Notes: generated from the sequence alone by a model not told the origin. Numbered from the stretch's first letter, positions 1 to 6,425 are shown. The stretch is DNA of 9,611 nucleotides from Candidatus Woesearchaeota archaeon (GCA_003694525.1 RFLK01000056.1:1-9611); one strand, 5' to 3'. Made by a program: numbers and translations.

Positions 1-1
1 G

Positions 2-331
2 ATGTCAATGCTTCTCGCAATAGCCGGAATTGCAGATGAGAACAAAAGACTGGGCGCTGCACTGCTTGGACTCTTCGCGCTCCTATCCCTCACAGCGCTG
101 GCAAAGACAGGAATAATAAACCCTCAAAAATTCTTCAGCACGATACTGCCTCCCCTGATCGCGCTGGGAGCGCTTGCAGCAGCCATAGCATACATATTGG
201 GCCCTGAGAGAGGAAAAAACAGAAGAGAACAAAGTTCAGGGAAAAAGCCTCAAAAAAAGAGTCCACAGAGCTCAAGAGAAACAATAGAAGGGCAGGGCTT
301 GGATGCTCCTGGAGTTCAATGGAGAGGATGA
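2..331 (+). CDS. Small membrane protein, unknown function (possibly 5'-truncated by the window edge)
   Basis: I do not recognise this protein. The reading frame is open from the first bases to a TGA at 329-331. The first visible ATG is at base 2, so the true start may lie upstream. The visible 109 residues hold a short hydrophobic stretch at 1-11, which could be the end of an earlier helix. Two clear membrane helices follow at about 17-34 and 46-67. The tail, about 68-109, is hydrophilic, rich in Lys, Arg, Ser and Gln, and probably cytoplasmic by the positive-inside rule. There are no cysteines and no catalytic-looking motif. The gene converges on the phosphoesterase, with only 4 bp between the two stop codons, so neither gene has a separate terminator region. 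Confidence is good that it is a gene and low on its extent. Confidence 0.6.
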   Translation: MSMLLAIAGIADENKRLGAALLGLFALLSLTALAKTGIINPQKFFSTILPPLIALGALAAAIAYILGPERGKNRREQSSGKKPQKKSPQSSRETIEGQGLDAPGVQWRG

Positions 332-335
332 TTGA

Positions 336-1280
336 CTAAATCTTGTAAAGCTCAACTCTTAAGAGCTTATTGCCGTCCCTCTTAACCCTCGCAATATGAT
401 TAACCCCTGGCCTTATTATGTGCGCTCCGCTATCAGGGCACTTATAGACAATTCCGCCATGCATATGCCCCTCATAAACTACGGGCCCTTTCTCCTTGAC
501 AAGAGCAGTCAGACCAGCCATTGCAGGAATTTTTCCATTCTTTGACTCTCTTAGAGGACCAATGTCCGGGCCTGAATGAGTTACAATCAAATCAACATCA
601 GAATCTTTGAACGAATCATAGACTGGACTCTCATCCAAAGACAGACTATCGTCGATGGGCGGAGCATATTTCAAATTCGGGCCATTGAATGCAGGGTTTA
701 CCTCTCCTCCGTTTTCAGGATGGCAACCAAAAGCCCCAATTATTCCTTCCTCTCTCAATGACTGGCCCGGAATGAGCCAATCAACGCTTTCAACCTGGCT
801 TGAAAGGAAGGACGTGTCGTGATTGCCAGGAACGCCGTAAATAGAAACTCCATACTCTTTCCTGATAGCTGAAAGCCACTCCTCGTGAACTCTGTAATCC
901 TCATATGACTCTTTTGCAAACACGCCATCTTCAACATCTGAGAGCTCTTTCAAAATAGAAGCGTGACGCTCAAAGGCGTCTTTTACTGAAGGCGGAGCAG
1001 AGCCATCCTGCAAGGATCTTATCAGCTCTTGAGAGGAGCCACCATATTCTGACTTTATGATGGACTCAAGGCCTTTTGCAGTCTCAATAAGATCTGAAGT
1101 CAGTCTTTTGGCACCTTCTGGCAAAAGCTCCTCTATTCTTGAATAGTTTATATCATTCTTCAAATCGCCGACAAGAAACACCCTGTCAGTATCTTTGGTT
1201 ATCAAGCCCTTCAGCGCGCTGTAAACGTCCTTGCAACGCATATGGACATCTGGAACTATTATCTCTTCAACTATTGCCAT
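336..1280 (-). CDS. Calcineurin-like metallophosphoesterase with a helical insertion
   Basis: This is a probable cytosolic metal-dependent phosphatase or phosphodiesterase of the calcineurin-like superfamily; its substrate is unknown. All the usual metal-ligand motifs are present in order: D11-x-H13 (PDVH), G38-D39, G-N153-H154-D155, H235 (VTHSG) and G271-H272-M-H274. There is no signal peptide or membrane segment. The spacing between the GD motif and GNHD is about 114 residues, much longer than the few dozen usual in compact members. The extra stretch, about 44-145, is charged and looks helical, so it may be a cap or partner-binding insert. The ATG at 1280 was chosen because AAGGTG lies 4 nt upstream and a BRE/TATA pair lies further up. 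The gene diverges from lonB across a short shared promoter region. The superfamily is secure; the reaction is not. Confidence 0.88.
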   Translation of the reverse strand: MAIVEEIIVPDVHMRCKDVYSALKGLITKDTDRVFLVGDLKNDINYSRIEELLPEGAKRLTSDLIETAKGLESIIKSEYGGSSQELIRSLQDGSAPPSVKDAFERHASILKELSDVEDGVFAKESYEDYRVHEEWLSAIRKEYGVSIYGVPGNHDTSFLSSQVESVDWLIPGQSLREEGIIGAFGCHPENGGEVNPAFNGPNLKYAPPIDDSLSLDESPVYDSFKDSDVDLIVTHSGPDIGPLRESKNGKIPAMAGLTALVKEKGPVVYEGHMHGGIVYKCPDSGAHIIRPGVNHIARVKRDGNKLLRVELYKI

Positions 1281-1284
1281 AGTG

Positions 1285-1290
1285 CACCTT
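1285..1290 (-). promoter_or_regulatory. Shine-Dalgarno site of the phosphoesterase gene
   Basis: On the minus strand AAGGTG lies 4 nt before the ATG at 1280. With the TATA box at 1315-1322 it implies a leader of about 11-12 nt, just long enough to carry this site. It supports the chosen start. Confidence 0.6.
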
Positions 1291-1298
1291 TTTATTAA

Positions 1299-1317
1299 AA
1301 ACTGAAAAAAACAGTTT
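1299..1317. repeat. Inverted repeat AAACTG-N7-CAGTTT in the phosphoesterase promoter
   Basis: Two perfect 6-bp arms, AAACTG at 1299-1304 and CAGTTT at 1312-1317, are separated by seven A residues. The right arm overlaps the phosphoesterase TATA box, and the rest lies between that box and the predicted transcription start. A regulator bound here could block polymerase, but the arms are short and the region is A-rich, so chance is possible. Confidence 0.35.
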
Positions 1318-1322
1318 AAAAA
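1315..1322 (-). promoter_or_regulatory. Archaeal BRE/TATA promoter of the phosphoesterase gene
   Basis: Read on the minus strand, a purine-rich BRE (CGAAAGG) is followed directly by TTTTTAAA. Its centre lies about 38 nt upstream of the ATG at 1280. Transcription would start near 1291-1292, leaving a short leader with an AAGGTG ribosome site. Confidence 0.55.
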
Positions 1323-1376
1323 CCTTTCGTTTTGTTGTTACTTTGTAGAGACTACTTTTAAAAGATGTGCACAAGG

Positions 1377-1384
1377 TTTATAAA
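1377..1384 (+). promoter_or_regulatory. Archaeal BRE/TATA promoter of lonB
   Basis: CACAAGG is followed by TTTATAAA, the best-looking TATA box in the window. Its centre is 26.5 nt upstream of the GTG at 1407, the distance expected between an archaeal TATA box and the transcription start. It therefore predicts a leaderless lonB mRNA beginning at or next to GTG 1407. The box lies inside the longer frame that would start at ATG 1365, which argues against that upstream start. Confidence 0.7.
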
Positions 1385-1406
1385 CGGATTGAAAGCAGAA
1401 AAGCAC

Positions 1407-3269
1407 GTGGCCAAAAAAACATTCAAGACGACAAAAGAGATCAAAATACCAAAAAGCACAGTAGAACAAGTCATAGGGCAAGACGAAGCTGTTGAAGTAA
1501 TCAAAAAAGCAGCAAAACAAAGAAGACACGTACTACTCATAGGAGAGCCAGGCACAGGAAAATCAATGCTCGGACTCGCCCTTGCAGAACTCCTGCCAAA
1601 AGAAAAGCTCGTCGACATATTGTCATTTGCAAACCCGCACGATGAAAACCAACCGCTCATAAGAACAGTCAATGCAGGAAAGGGAAGAGAAATAACCGCA
1701 AAAGCCAAAATACAGAACACAGGACTGTTCAAAATACAAAACGTAATACTCGCAGGACTGCTAATTGCAAACCTCGTACTGCCCTGGTGGGCGCGCTCTT
1801 ACTACAATAGCGATATAATGTTCACAGCATTCTTCCTCGGAGGAATGCTATTTCTCGCAGCATACTTGATATTTGTAAGCATGGGCAGGAGAATGCTCCC
1901 GGGAAAAATAAGCTCTCCAAAAGTCATAGTAGACAATCACGGAAAAAAACAAGCTCCGTTCTGGGACGCCACAGGAGCTCACGCCGGCGCGCTTTTAGGA
2001 GACGTTTTGCACGACCCACTGCAATCAGGAGGGCTCGGAACTCCCGCACACGAGAGAGTCGTTGCAGGACTAATACACAAAGCACACCTTGGGGTGCTTT
2101 TCATAGACGAGATAGCAACACTCGCACCAGCAACACAACAAGAACTCCTAACAGCGCTGCAAGAAGGAAGATACTCAATAACAGGGCAGAGCGAGAGATC
2201 TGCAGGCGCGATGGTGAGAACAGAGCCTGTGCCCTGCAACTTTGTTCTGGTAGCTGCAGGAAACCTTGATACAATACAACACATGCACCCTGCTCTAAGA
2301 AGCAGAATAAGAGGATACGGCTATGAAGTCTATATGAAAGACACCATGCCAGACAACAAGCAGAACAGGGACAAGATCGCCCGTTTTGTAGCGCAAGAAG
2401 TTATGAGAGACGGAAAAATACCTCACTTTACAAAAAAAGCAGTGGACTTGATAATAAGAGAAGCGCAAAGGCTCGCAAACAGAAAGGGCCACCTGACTCT
2501 AAGGCTAAGAGAGCTCGGAGGCCTTGTGAGAGCTGCAGGAGATATCGCAAAAGATTTGGGCGCAAGCATAGTTGAAGAAAAACACGTAGCCCAAGCAAAA
2601 GCTCTTGCAAGACCGCTTGAACAACAAATAGCTGACAAGTTCATAGAAAGGAAAAGAGAATACGAGATAATAGTCACAAAAGGAAAACAAGTGGGAAGAG
2701 TCAACGGACTTGCAGTAATAGGATCTGGGGGCACGCATTCCGGAATAATACTTCCAATAGAGGCAGCAGTAGGCCCTTGGGGAAAGGAGAAAGAAATCGT
2801 CGCAACAGGAAAGCTTGGAACAATCGCAAAGGAAGCCGTCAAAAACGTCACGCCTCTTGTCAGAAAAGCGTTCGGAACAGACATAAAAGAATACGACATA
2901 TACGTTCAATTCCTTCAAACATACGAAGGAGTTGAAGGAGACTCTGCAAGCATAGCGGTTGCAACAGCAATAATAAGCGCCCTTGAAAACATACCAATAA
3001 AACAGAACACTGCAATGACCGGATCATTGTCTGTGAGAGGAGAAGTTCTGCCAATCGGAGGAGTCTCAGCAAAAGTTGAAGCGGCAATAGAGGCAGGAAT
3101 TGCCAACATAATAGTCCCAAGAAGCAACCTGCCAGACATAATTGTTGATGCGGATAAACTAAAGAAGACAAGAATAATTCCTGTTGAAACTTTAAATGAC
3201 GTTCTTGAAGAAGCGCTCGACTGGAAAGGAAAAGAAAAACTCAGAGCAAAGCTTGCAAAATCAAAATAA
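1407..3269 (+). CDS. lonB: Membrane-bound ATP-dependent Lon protease, archaeal LonB type
   Basis: This is an AAA+ serine-lysine protease anchored in the membrane with its working parts in the cytoplasm. The family degrades misfolded and regulatory proteins at the cost of ATP. Counting from GTG 1407, Walker A is GEPGTGKS at 46-53 and Walker B is LFIDE with D234-E235. A sensor-1 Asn lies in AAGNLD, and Arg residues in LRSRIR serve as the probable arginine finger. Two membrane helices at about 112-129 and 137-160 sit between Walker A and Walker B, the archaeal LonB hallmark. The protease domain carries the dyad Ser513 (GDSAS) and Lys556 (GGVSAK), 43 residues apart as in bacterial Lon. The N-terminal substrate domain of bacterial LonA is absent, as usual for LonB. 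An ATG at 1365 would add 14 residues, but a TATA box inside that stretch points to GTG 1407. The product is 620 residues. Confidence 0.96.
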   Translation: MAKKTFKTTKEIKIPKSTVEQVIGQDEAVEVIKKAAKQRRHVLLIGEPGTGKSMLGLALAELLPKEKLVDILSFANPHDENQPLIRTVNAGKGREITAKAKIQNTGLFKIQNVILAGLLIANLVLPWWARSYYNSDIMFTAFFLGGMLFLAAYLIFVSMGRRMLPGKISSPKVIVDNHGKKQAPFWDATGAHAGALLGDVLHDPLQSGGLGTPAHERVVAGLIHKAHLGVLFIDEIATLAPATQQELLTALQEGRYSITGQSERSAGAMVRTEPVPCNFVLVAAGNLDTIQHMHPALRSRIRGYGYEVYMKDTMPDNKQNRDKIARFVAQEVMRDGKIPHFTKKAVDLIIREAQRLANRKGHLTLRLRELGGLVRAAGDIAKDLGASIVEEKHVAQAKALARPLEQQIADKFIERKREYEIIVTKGKQVGRVNGLAVIGSGGTHSGIILPIEAAVGPWGKEKEIVATGKLGTIAKEAVKNVTPLVRKAFGTDIKEYDIYVQFLQTYEGVEGDSASIAVATAIISALENIPIKQNTAMTGSLSVRGEVLPIGGVSAKVEAAIEAGIANIIVPRSNLPDIIVDADKLKKTRIIPVETLNDVLEEALDWKGKEKLRAKLAKSK

Positions 3270-3283
3270 TGTACACACATTAT
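3266..3283. repeat. Short inverted repeat over the lonB stop codon
   Basis: ATAATGT and ACATTAT form perfect 7-bp arms around an ACAC loop, starting one base before the TAA stop of lonB. The stem is almost all A-T and is not followed by a long T run, so it is at most a weak 3'-end structure. The TGTACAC inside it recurs at 3345-3351 in the next promoter. Confidence 0.35.
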
Positions 3284-3330
3284 AGAATTTCTTTAGCAAA
3301 GATTAATGAGCTGAAAGTGGTCACAAAAGG

Positions 3331-3338
3331 AATAAATA
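3331..3338 (+). promoter_or_regulatory. BRE/TATA promoter of the zinc-ribbon gene
   Basis: CAAAAGG (BRE-like) is followed by AATAAATA, with its centre 26.5 nt before the ATG at 3361. This is the same geometry as at lonB and predicts a leaderless mRNA. It also shows that the zinc-ribbon gene can be transcribed separately from lonB. Confidence 0.55.
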
Positions 3339-3348
3339 CAATATTGTA
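3337..3348. promoter_or_regulatory. Perfect 12-bp palindrome, candidate operator
   Basis: TACAATATTGTA is a perfect palindrome that overlaps the last two bases of the TATA box and extends toward the predicted transcription start at about 3361. A dimeric repressor bound here would block polymerase recruitment. No DNA-binding regulator is recognisable nearby, although the zinc-ribbon protein itself could autoregulate. This is inference from symmetry and position only. Confidence 0.45.
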
Positions 3349-3360
3349 CACTAAAACAAC

Positions 3361-3741
3361 ATGGTTGACGTGCTTGAACTCAACGAATGTCCCGACTGCG
3401 CATCATTGAACGTGGTCAAATCACCTGCAAGAGAACAACTCATATGCAGGGATTGCGGACTAATATACGAGCCACTGGCACCGAGCGTTGAAAAAACAAA
3501 AAAAGAGCCAAAGCCTGCGAGAGCGAAAAAGAGGATGAGAGCTGCACCCGCAGCAAAAAAGAAGACAGCAAAGAAAAAAGCAAAAGCACGAAAGCCTGCA
3601 AAAAAAGCAAAGAAGGCTTCAAAGGCCAAAAAGAAAGTAAAGAAGAAAGCAAAAAAGAAAACGGCCAAGAAAACAACAAAAAAAGCAACTAAAACAAAAA
3701 AGAAAACAACAAAGAAAAAGGCAAAACCTAAGAAGCGCTAA
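3361..3741 (+). CDS. TFIIB-type zinc ribbon protein with a histone-H1-like lysine-rich tail
   Basis: The first 40 or so residues form a zinc ribbon: C10-P-D-C13 and C29-R-D-C32-G-L-I-Y-E, much like the N-terminal ribbon of archaeal TFB/TFIIB. The cyclin folds of a true TFB are missing. From about residue 45 to 126 the protein is a low-complexity tail in which about half the residues are Lys, the rest mostly Ala, Thr, Pro and Arg. This resembles histone H1 or bacterial Hc1-type tails and should be disordered and bind DNA or RNA through charge. A role in chromatin or transcription is inferred, not shown. The gene has its own TATA box and a palindrome in its promoter, and starts leaderless at ATG 3361. 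Its 3' end overlaps the deacylase gene by 14 bp, tail to tail. Confidence 0.85.
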   Translation: MVDVLELNECPDCASLNVVKSPAREQLICRDCGLIYEPLAPSVEKTKKEPKPARAKKRMRAAPAAKKKTAKKKAKARKPAKKAKKASKAKKKVKKKAKKKTAKKTTKKATKTKKKTTKKKAKPKKR

Positions 3742-4198
3742 CTCTTTCAACCCTTGGCCTTACAAGCCTCAACCAATCCTTCTTCTCCATCGATATGCTC
3801 TTATCGTGAACACCAGGACTAAAATCAATGCGATCTGAGAGAAGAGGATCTGCAACAACTTCAAAGCCGAACAAATTCCCGAAAGGAGGAATGCTTCCAG
3901 GAGCGCAACCAGTCAAATCGACAACCTCCCTCGGCTTTGCAAGCCTTACCCTTTCAGCACCAAACAATTTCTTAACCCTTTCAAGATCAACCATCTTGTC
4001 AGCAGGAATTACGCACTGAACAAAAAAATCATCGACCTTCAAAATCATCGCCTTGGCCCCAAATCTCAAACGGTGCAAGCCGCCACGCGCAATCGCCGCC
4101 TCTTTTGATGTGAAAACAGGCTCGTGCACAGTTAAAGAAAAATCAATATTATTATTTTCCAACAATGAGACTATGCGCTCAAAAACCTGCACACTCAC
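3728..4198 (-). CDS. YbaK/ProX-family aminoacyl-tRNA deacylase
   Basis: This is a small single-domain protein of the YbaK/ProRS-editing superfamily, whose members hydrolyse mischarged aminoacyl-tRNA in the cytosol. Typical features are HEPVFTSKEAA near residue 25, GAKAMILK with the conserved lysine at about residue 49, VIPADKMVDL, and the GCAPGSIPPFG loop near residue 102. A FSPGVHDKSISM segment follows. The length of 156 residues is normal for stand-alone members. The amino acid it clears cannot be told from the sequence. The GTG at 4198 was chosen because it overlaps the TGA of kae1 as GTGA and has GAGGT 9 nt upstream. A TTG two codons earlier is possible but less likely. The gene is therefore translationally coupled to kae1. 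Confidence 0.88.
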   Translation of the reverse strand: MSVQVFERIVSLLENNNIDFSLTVHEPVFTSKEAAIARGGLHRLRFGAKAMILKVDDFFVQCVIPADKMVDLERVKKLFGAERVRLAKPREVVDLTGCAPGSIPPFGNLFGFEVVADPLLSDRIDFSPGVHDKSISMEKKDWLRLVRPRVERVSAS

Positions 4199-5178
4199 TT
4201 CCAAAAAACCTCAACATCATCAATCCTCTCATAAGGCGATATGTCCAACTCTTCAGGACTTCTTCGCTCTCCTGCCAAGTATTGAAGAACTCCCTGCCAA
4301 GCTATCATAGCTCCCTGATCACCACTATACTCCAAGGGGACCGCATAAAACTTTGCACCGCGCTCAGAGCACATAACATCAAGCATAGCGCACAAACGCT
4401 TATTTGCAGCAACACCCCCTATCAACAAGAGCTCGCCCTTGCCAGTGTGAGCCATTGCCCGCTCAGAAATCTCAGCAAGCATTGCAAACGCCGTTTCCTG
4501 AAGGCTGTAGCACAAATCCTCCTTAGAACAACCCTGCTCAAAAAGACGCAACGCCTTTGTGAGCATACCTGCAAAAGAAACATCCATTCCTTTTACAGAA
4601 TAAGGAAGCTCTATGTAATTGGAACTCTTCATTGCAAGCTTTTCTATTTTAGGCCCTCCAGGAAAGCCAAGGCCAATCTCGCGGGCAAACTTGTCAAGCA
4701 TATTGCCCAACCCCAAATCAACAGTCTCTCCAAAAACCCTATACTTCCCGCCTGCAAGCCCTATGATTTGAGTGTTTGGACCTGAAACGTACAAGTAAAC
4801 AGGATCCTTCGCACCAGTTATCAAATCCCCAATCGCCAAGTGAGCAATGCTATGATTTACAGCAACAAGAGGTTTTTTGTGCGCGCGGGAAAGCTCTTTT
4901 GCAAACCTCAAACCAACGTGAAGAGCAGGAGGCAAGCCAGGAGATGCAGAGAGAGCGATAACATCAATGTCCTCCCAGCTAACTCCTGCTCTTGAAAAAG
5001 CATCCATCAAAACGCGCTCTTTCACCTCTTCGTGATGCCTTGCAACATCATTAGGAACCATCCCTCCTTTAGTTGTCGTGAACTGATCCTTTGAATTAGC
5101 CAAAATTCTGCCATCAAATGAAACTATGCCCACTCCAAAAGTGTGCGCTGTCGATTCTATTCCCAAACAAAGCCCCAT
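4195..5178 (-). CDS. kae1: Kae1, tRNA N6-threonylcarbamoyladenosine synthase subunit (TsaD family)
   Basis: Kae1 is the catalytic subunit of the archaeal KEOPS complex. It transfers threonylcarbamoyl from threonylcarbamoyl-AMP to A37 of tRNAs that read ANN codons, in the cytosol. The N-terminal GIESTAHTFGVGIV loop is present, as are metal ligands H109 and H113 (NHSIAHL) and D287 (SGDQGAMIAW). Also visible are GNMLDKFARE, FPGGPKIEKLA, a V-S-F-A-G segment and GGVAANKRL. The length of 327 residues is full size for Kae1 without the Bud32 kinase that is fused to it in some archaea; Bud32 is not in this window. One oddity is SGPN at 132-135, where the family normally has SGGN in the nucleotide-binding region. 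ATG 5178 is preceded by an A/T-rich TATA-like box at a leaderless distance. The deacylase gene overlaps its stop. Confidence 0.95.
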   Translation of the reverse strand: MGLCLGIESTAHTFGVGIVSFDGRILANSKDQFTTTKGGMVPNDVARHHEEVKERVLMDAFSRAGVSWEDIDVIALSASPGLPPALHVGLRFAKELSRAHKKPLVAVNHSIAHLAIGDLITGAKDPVYLYVSGPNTQIIGLAGGKYRVFGETVDLGLGNMLDKFAREIGLGFPGGPKIEKLAMKSSNYIELPYSVKGMDVSFAGMLTKALRLFEQGCSKEDLCYSLQETAFAMLAEISERAMAHTGKGELLLIGGVAANKRLCAMLDVMCSERGAKFYAVPLEYSGDQGAMIAWQGVLQYLAGERRSPEELDISPYERIDDVEVFWK

Positions 5179-5201
5179 AATTGCCCTGCAAAGAAAACAA
5201 A

Positions 5202-5209
5202 TTAAAAAA
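5202..5209 (-). promoter_or_regulatory. Possible TATA box of kae1
   Basis: On the minus strand TTTTTTAA is centred about 27 nt upstream of ATG 5178, the leaderless distance. It lacks a clear BRE and is part of a T-rich stretch that could equally be the oligo-T terminator of the upstream membrane-protein gene, so the call is tentative. Confidence 0.35.
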
Positions 5210-5236
5210 TTAACGCTGAAAACTGAACTTGAAACA

Positions 5237-6316
5237 TCAAGGAAGCTTCAAGAGCTCCAGACCATCCTTTGCATCTGCAAGAGCCTTCTCATAGGCATCA
5301 GCTGCGCTTGTTGCGTGGGCCTGCACATCAGCCCAATTGACCGGCTGAGCTAAAAGCGCCTGTCGCAATTGAGCAATAGCATTATCAAAATCGGCCTTGG
5401 CCTGCATAATAGAATTCACTTTTGAATCAACATCTCCCCTGTGAGCCCAAGCAGATGGCTTTTTCCCAAGCCTTTTTTTCAACTCAGCTGCAACATCATC
5501 AAAAGAGCGGGAAGCGGATCTTGATTTCTGCAAGAGAGAAGTTAGCCCCTTCTCATTATTTGAAGTTGCAGCGGATTCGATATCCTCAACAAGATGCTTT
5601 GAAAAACGGAAGAATGATTTTGGCTTCTCTGCAAAAAAGTCTTTAATATCCCTTCTCTTTCCATAATAATCAATATGCTCTCTTCCAAGAGAGAAGAGCG
5701 CAAGAAGCAAATAGAACAGGAAAATCAACAAACCTATTGTTGAGAGAGTAGAGAGGAAACCCCCAAAATAGCTGAACGCCTTGACTCCCGACTTCTCAAG
5801 AGCGCTAGACCTTGATACTGCAAAACTTCCCGAAACCCAGGATATTACAAGCCAAGCTATCGCTTTTGCAAGACGATGCGATGCCTTAGGCTCGTCCAGA
5901 AAATGATAAATGGCATAGAGAAAACCCGCTGCAGGAACTCCCACAAGGGCTGAAAACGCTATTATCCCATAACTTGCAGCAACTCCAAGAAGAATACTCT
6001 TAGGCACCAAGACGGTCGATATAACTACCAAAATCGCCGCAATTGCAAGGCGGACATTTCGCGGGAAATGCAGACTATCCTTCAAGAACTCCATAATGCC
6101 GTAAAGAATCACAAAGAGAAGAAATGCAAAAAGAAGCTTCAAGATCAGGACACTCTCAGGACCTCCTTTTGAGATGTCCAAGAAAATCAGCTTGAGCCAG
6201 TTGCCTATCTCGCGAAAAATAGAGCGAAGACCCCCCTGCTGGCCCGGAACGCAAGCAGAGAGGGAAGACAAAGCAAATATAGAAGCTAAAAGGCCAAACC
6301 TATTTTTAACATTCAT
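5237..6316 (-). CDS. Polytopic membrane protein with lipobox-like signal and cytoplasmic helical tail
   Basis: I do not recognise the family. Residues 1-22 look like a signal peptide ending in L19-S-A-C22, a match to the lipoprotein box. Five membrane helices follow at about 55-78, 88-104, 112-137, 150-167 and 186-210. If the N-terminus is outside, the positive charges near 79-89, 144-151 and 212-232 all fall on the inside, so the topology is self-consistent. The tail at 212-359 would then be cytoplasmic. It is rich in Ala, Lys, Glu and Asp and looks helical, possibly coiled coil. The ATG at 6316 has GGAGG only 2 nt upstream, which is close, but no other in-frame ATG is near. The gene diverges from the 6426 gene and sits 58 bp upstream of kae1. 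The product is 359 residues, and its function is unknown. Confidence 0.8.
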   Translation of the reverse strand: MNVKNRFGLLASIFALSSLSACVPGQQGGLRSIFREIGNWLKLIFLDISKGGPESVLILKLLFAFLLFVILYGIMEFLKDSLHFPRNVRLAIAAILVVISTVLVPKSILLGVAASYGIIAFSALVGVPAAGFLYAIYHFLDEPKASHRLAKAIAWLVISWVSGSFAVSRSSALEKSGVKAFSYFGGFLSTLSTIGLLIFLFYLLLALFSLGREHIDYYGKRRDIKDFFAEKPKSFFRFSKHLVEDIESAATSNNEKGLTSLLQKSRSASRSFDDVAAELKKRLGKKPSAWAHRGDVDSKVNSIMQAKADFDNAIAQLRQALLAQPVNWADVQAHATSAADAYEKALADAKDGLELLKLP

Positions 6317-6358
6317 ATCCTCCGAGAGTTCAAAACCTTATTTAAGTGTTTCTACTTT

Positions 6359-6366
6359 TTTATATA
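6359..6366 (-). promoter_or_regulatory. TATA box of the polytopic membrane protein gene
   Basis: On the minus strand TATATAAA predicts a start near 6336 and a leader of about 20 nt containing GGAGG. A second candidate, TTAAATAA (6338-6345 on the minus strand), is placed for a leaderless start. The ribosome site favours the first. Both lie in the intergenic region shared with the 6426 gene. Confidence 0.45.
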
Positions 6367-6394
6367 CTACTAAACCGTGACAAAAAAGGAAAGA

Positions 6395-6402
6395 TTTAAA
6401 TA
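6395..6402 (+). promoter_or_regulatory. BRE/TATA promoter of the 163-residue membrane protein gene
   Basis: AGGAAAGA is followed by TTTAAATA, centred about 27 nt before ATG 6426. No Shine-Dalgarno site precedes that ATG, which fits a leaderless transcript. Confidence 0.6.
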
Positions 6403-6425
6403 TTGCCTCGAAACAAGAAGGCAAA

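Noticed and set aside
2423..2899. 158-codon minus-strand frame inside lonB
   Set aside because: It lies wholly opposite the conserved ATPase and protease domains, and its Ser/Phe/Cys-rich product is a typical antisense shadow.
3351..3668. Phe-rich minus-strand frame opposite the zinc-ribbon gene
   Set aside because: It is simply the complement of the AAA/AAG lysine codons read as TTT/CTT; no start signals support it.
3490..3738. A-rich repetitive stretch that could be taken for a tandem repeat element
   Set aside because: It is lysine-rich coding sequence without a constant repeat unit.
4202..4204. TTG as start of the deacylase gene
   Set aside because: The GTG two codons later overlaps the kae1 stop as GTGA and has better spacing from GAGGT.
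4165..4785. 206-codon plus-strand frame across kae1
   Set aside because: It runs antisense to well conserved Kae1 motifs and lacks any promoter or ribosome site.
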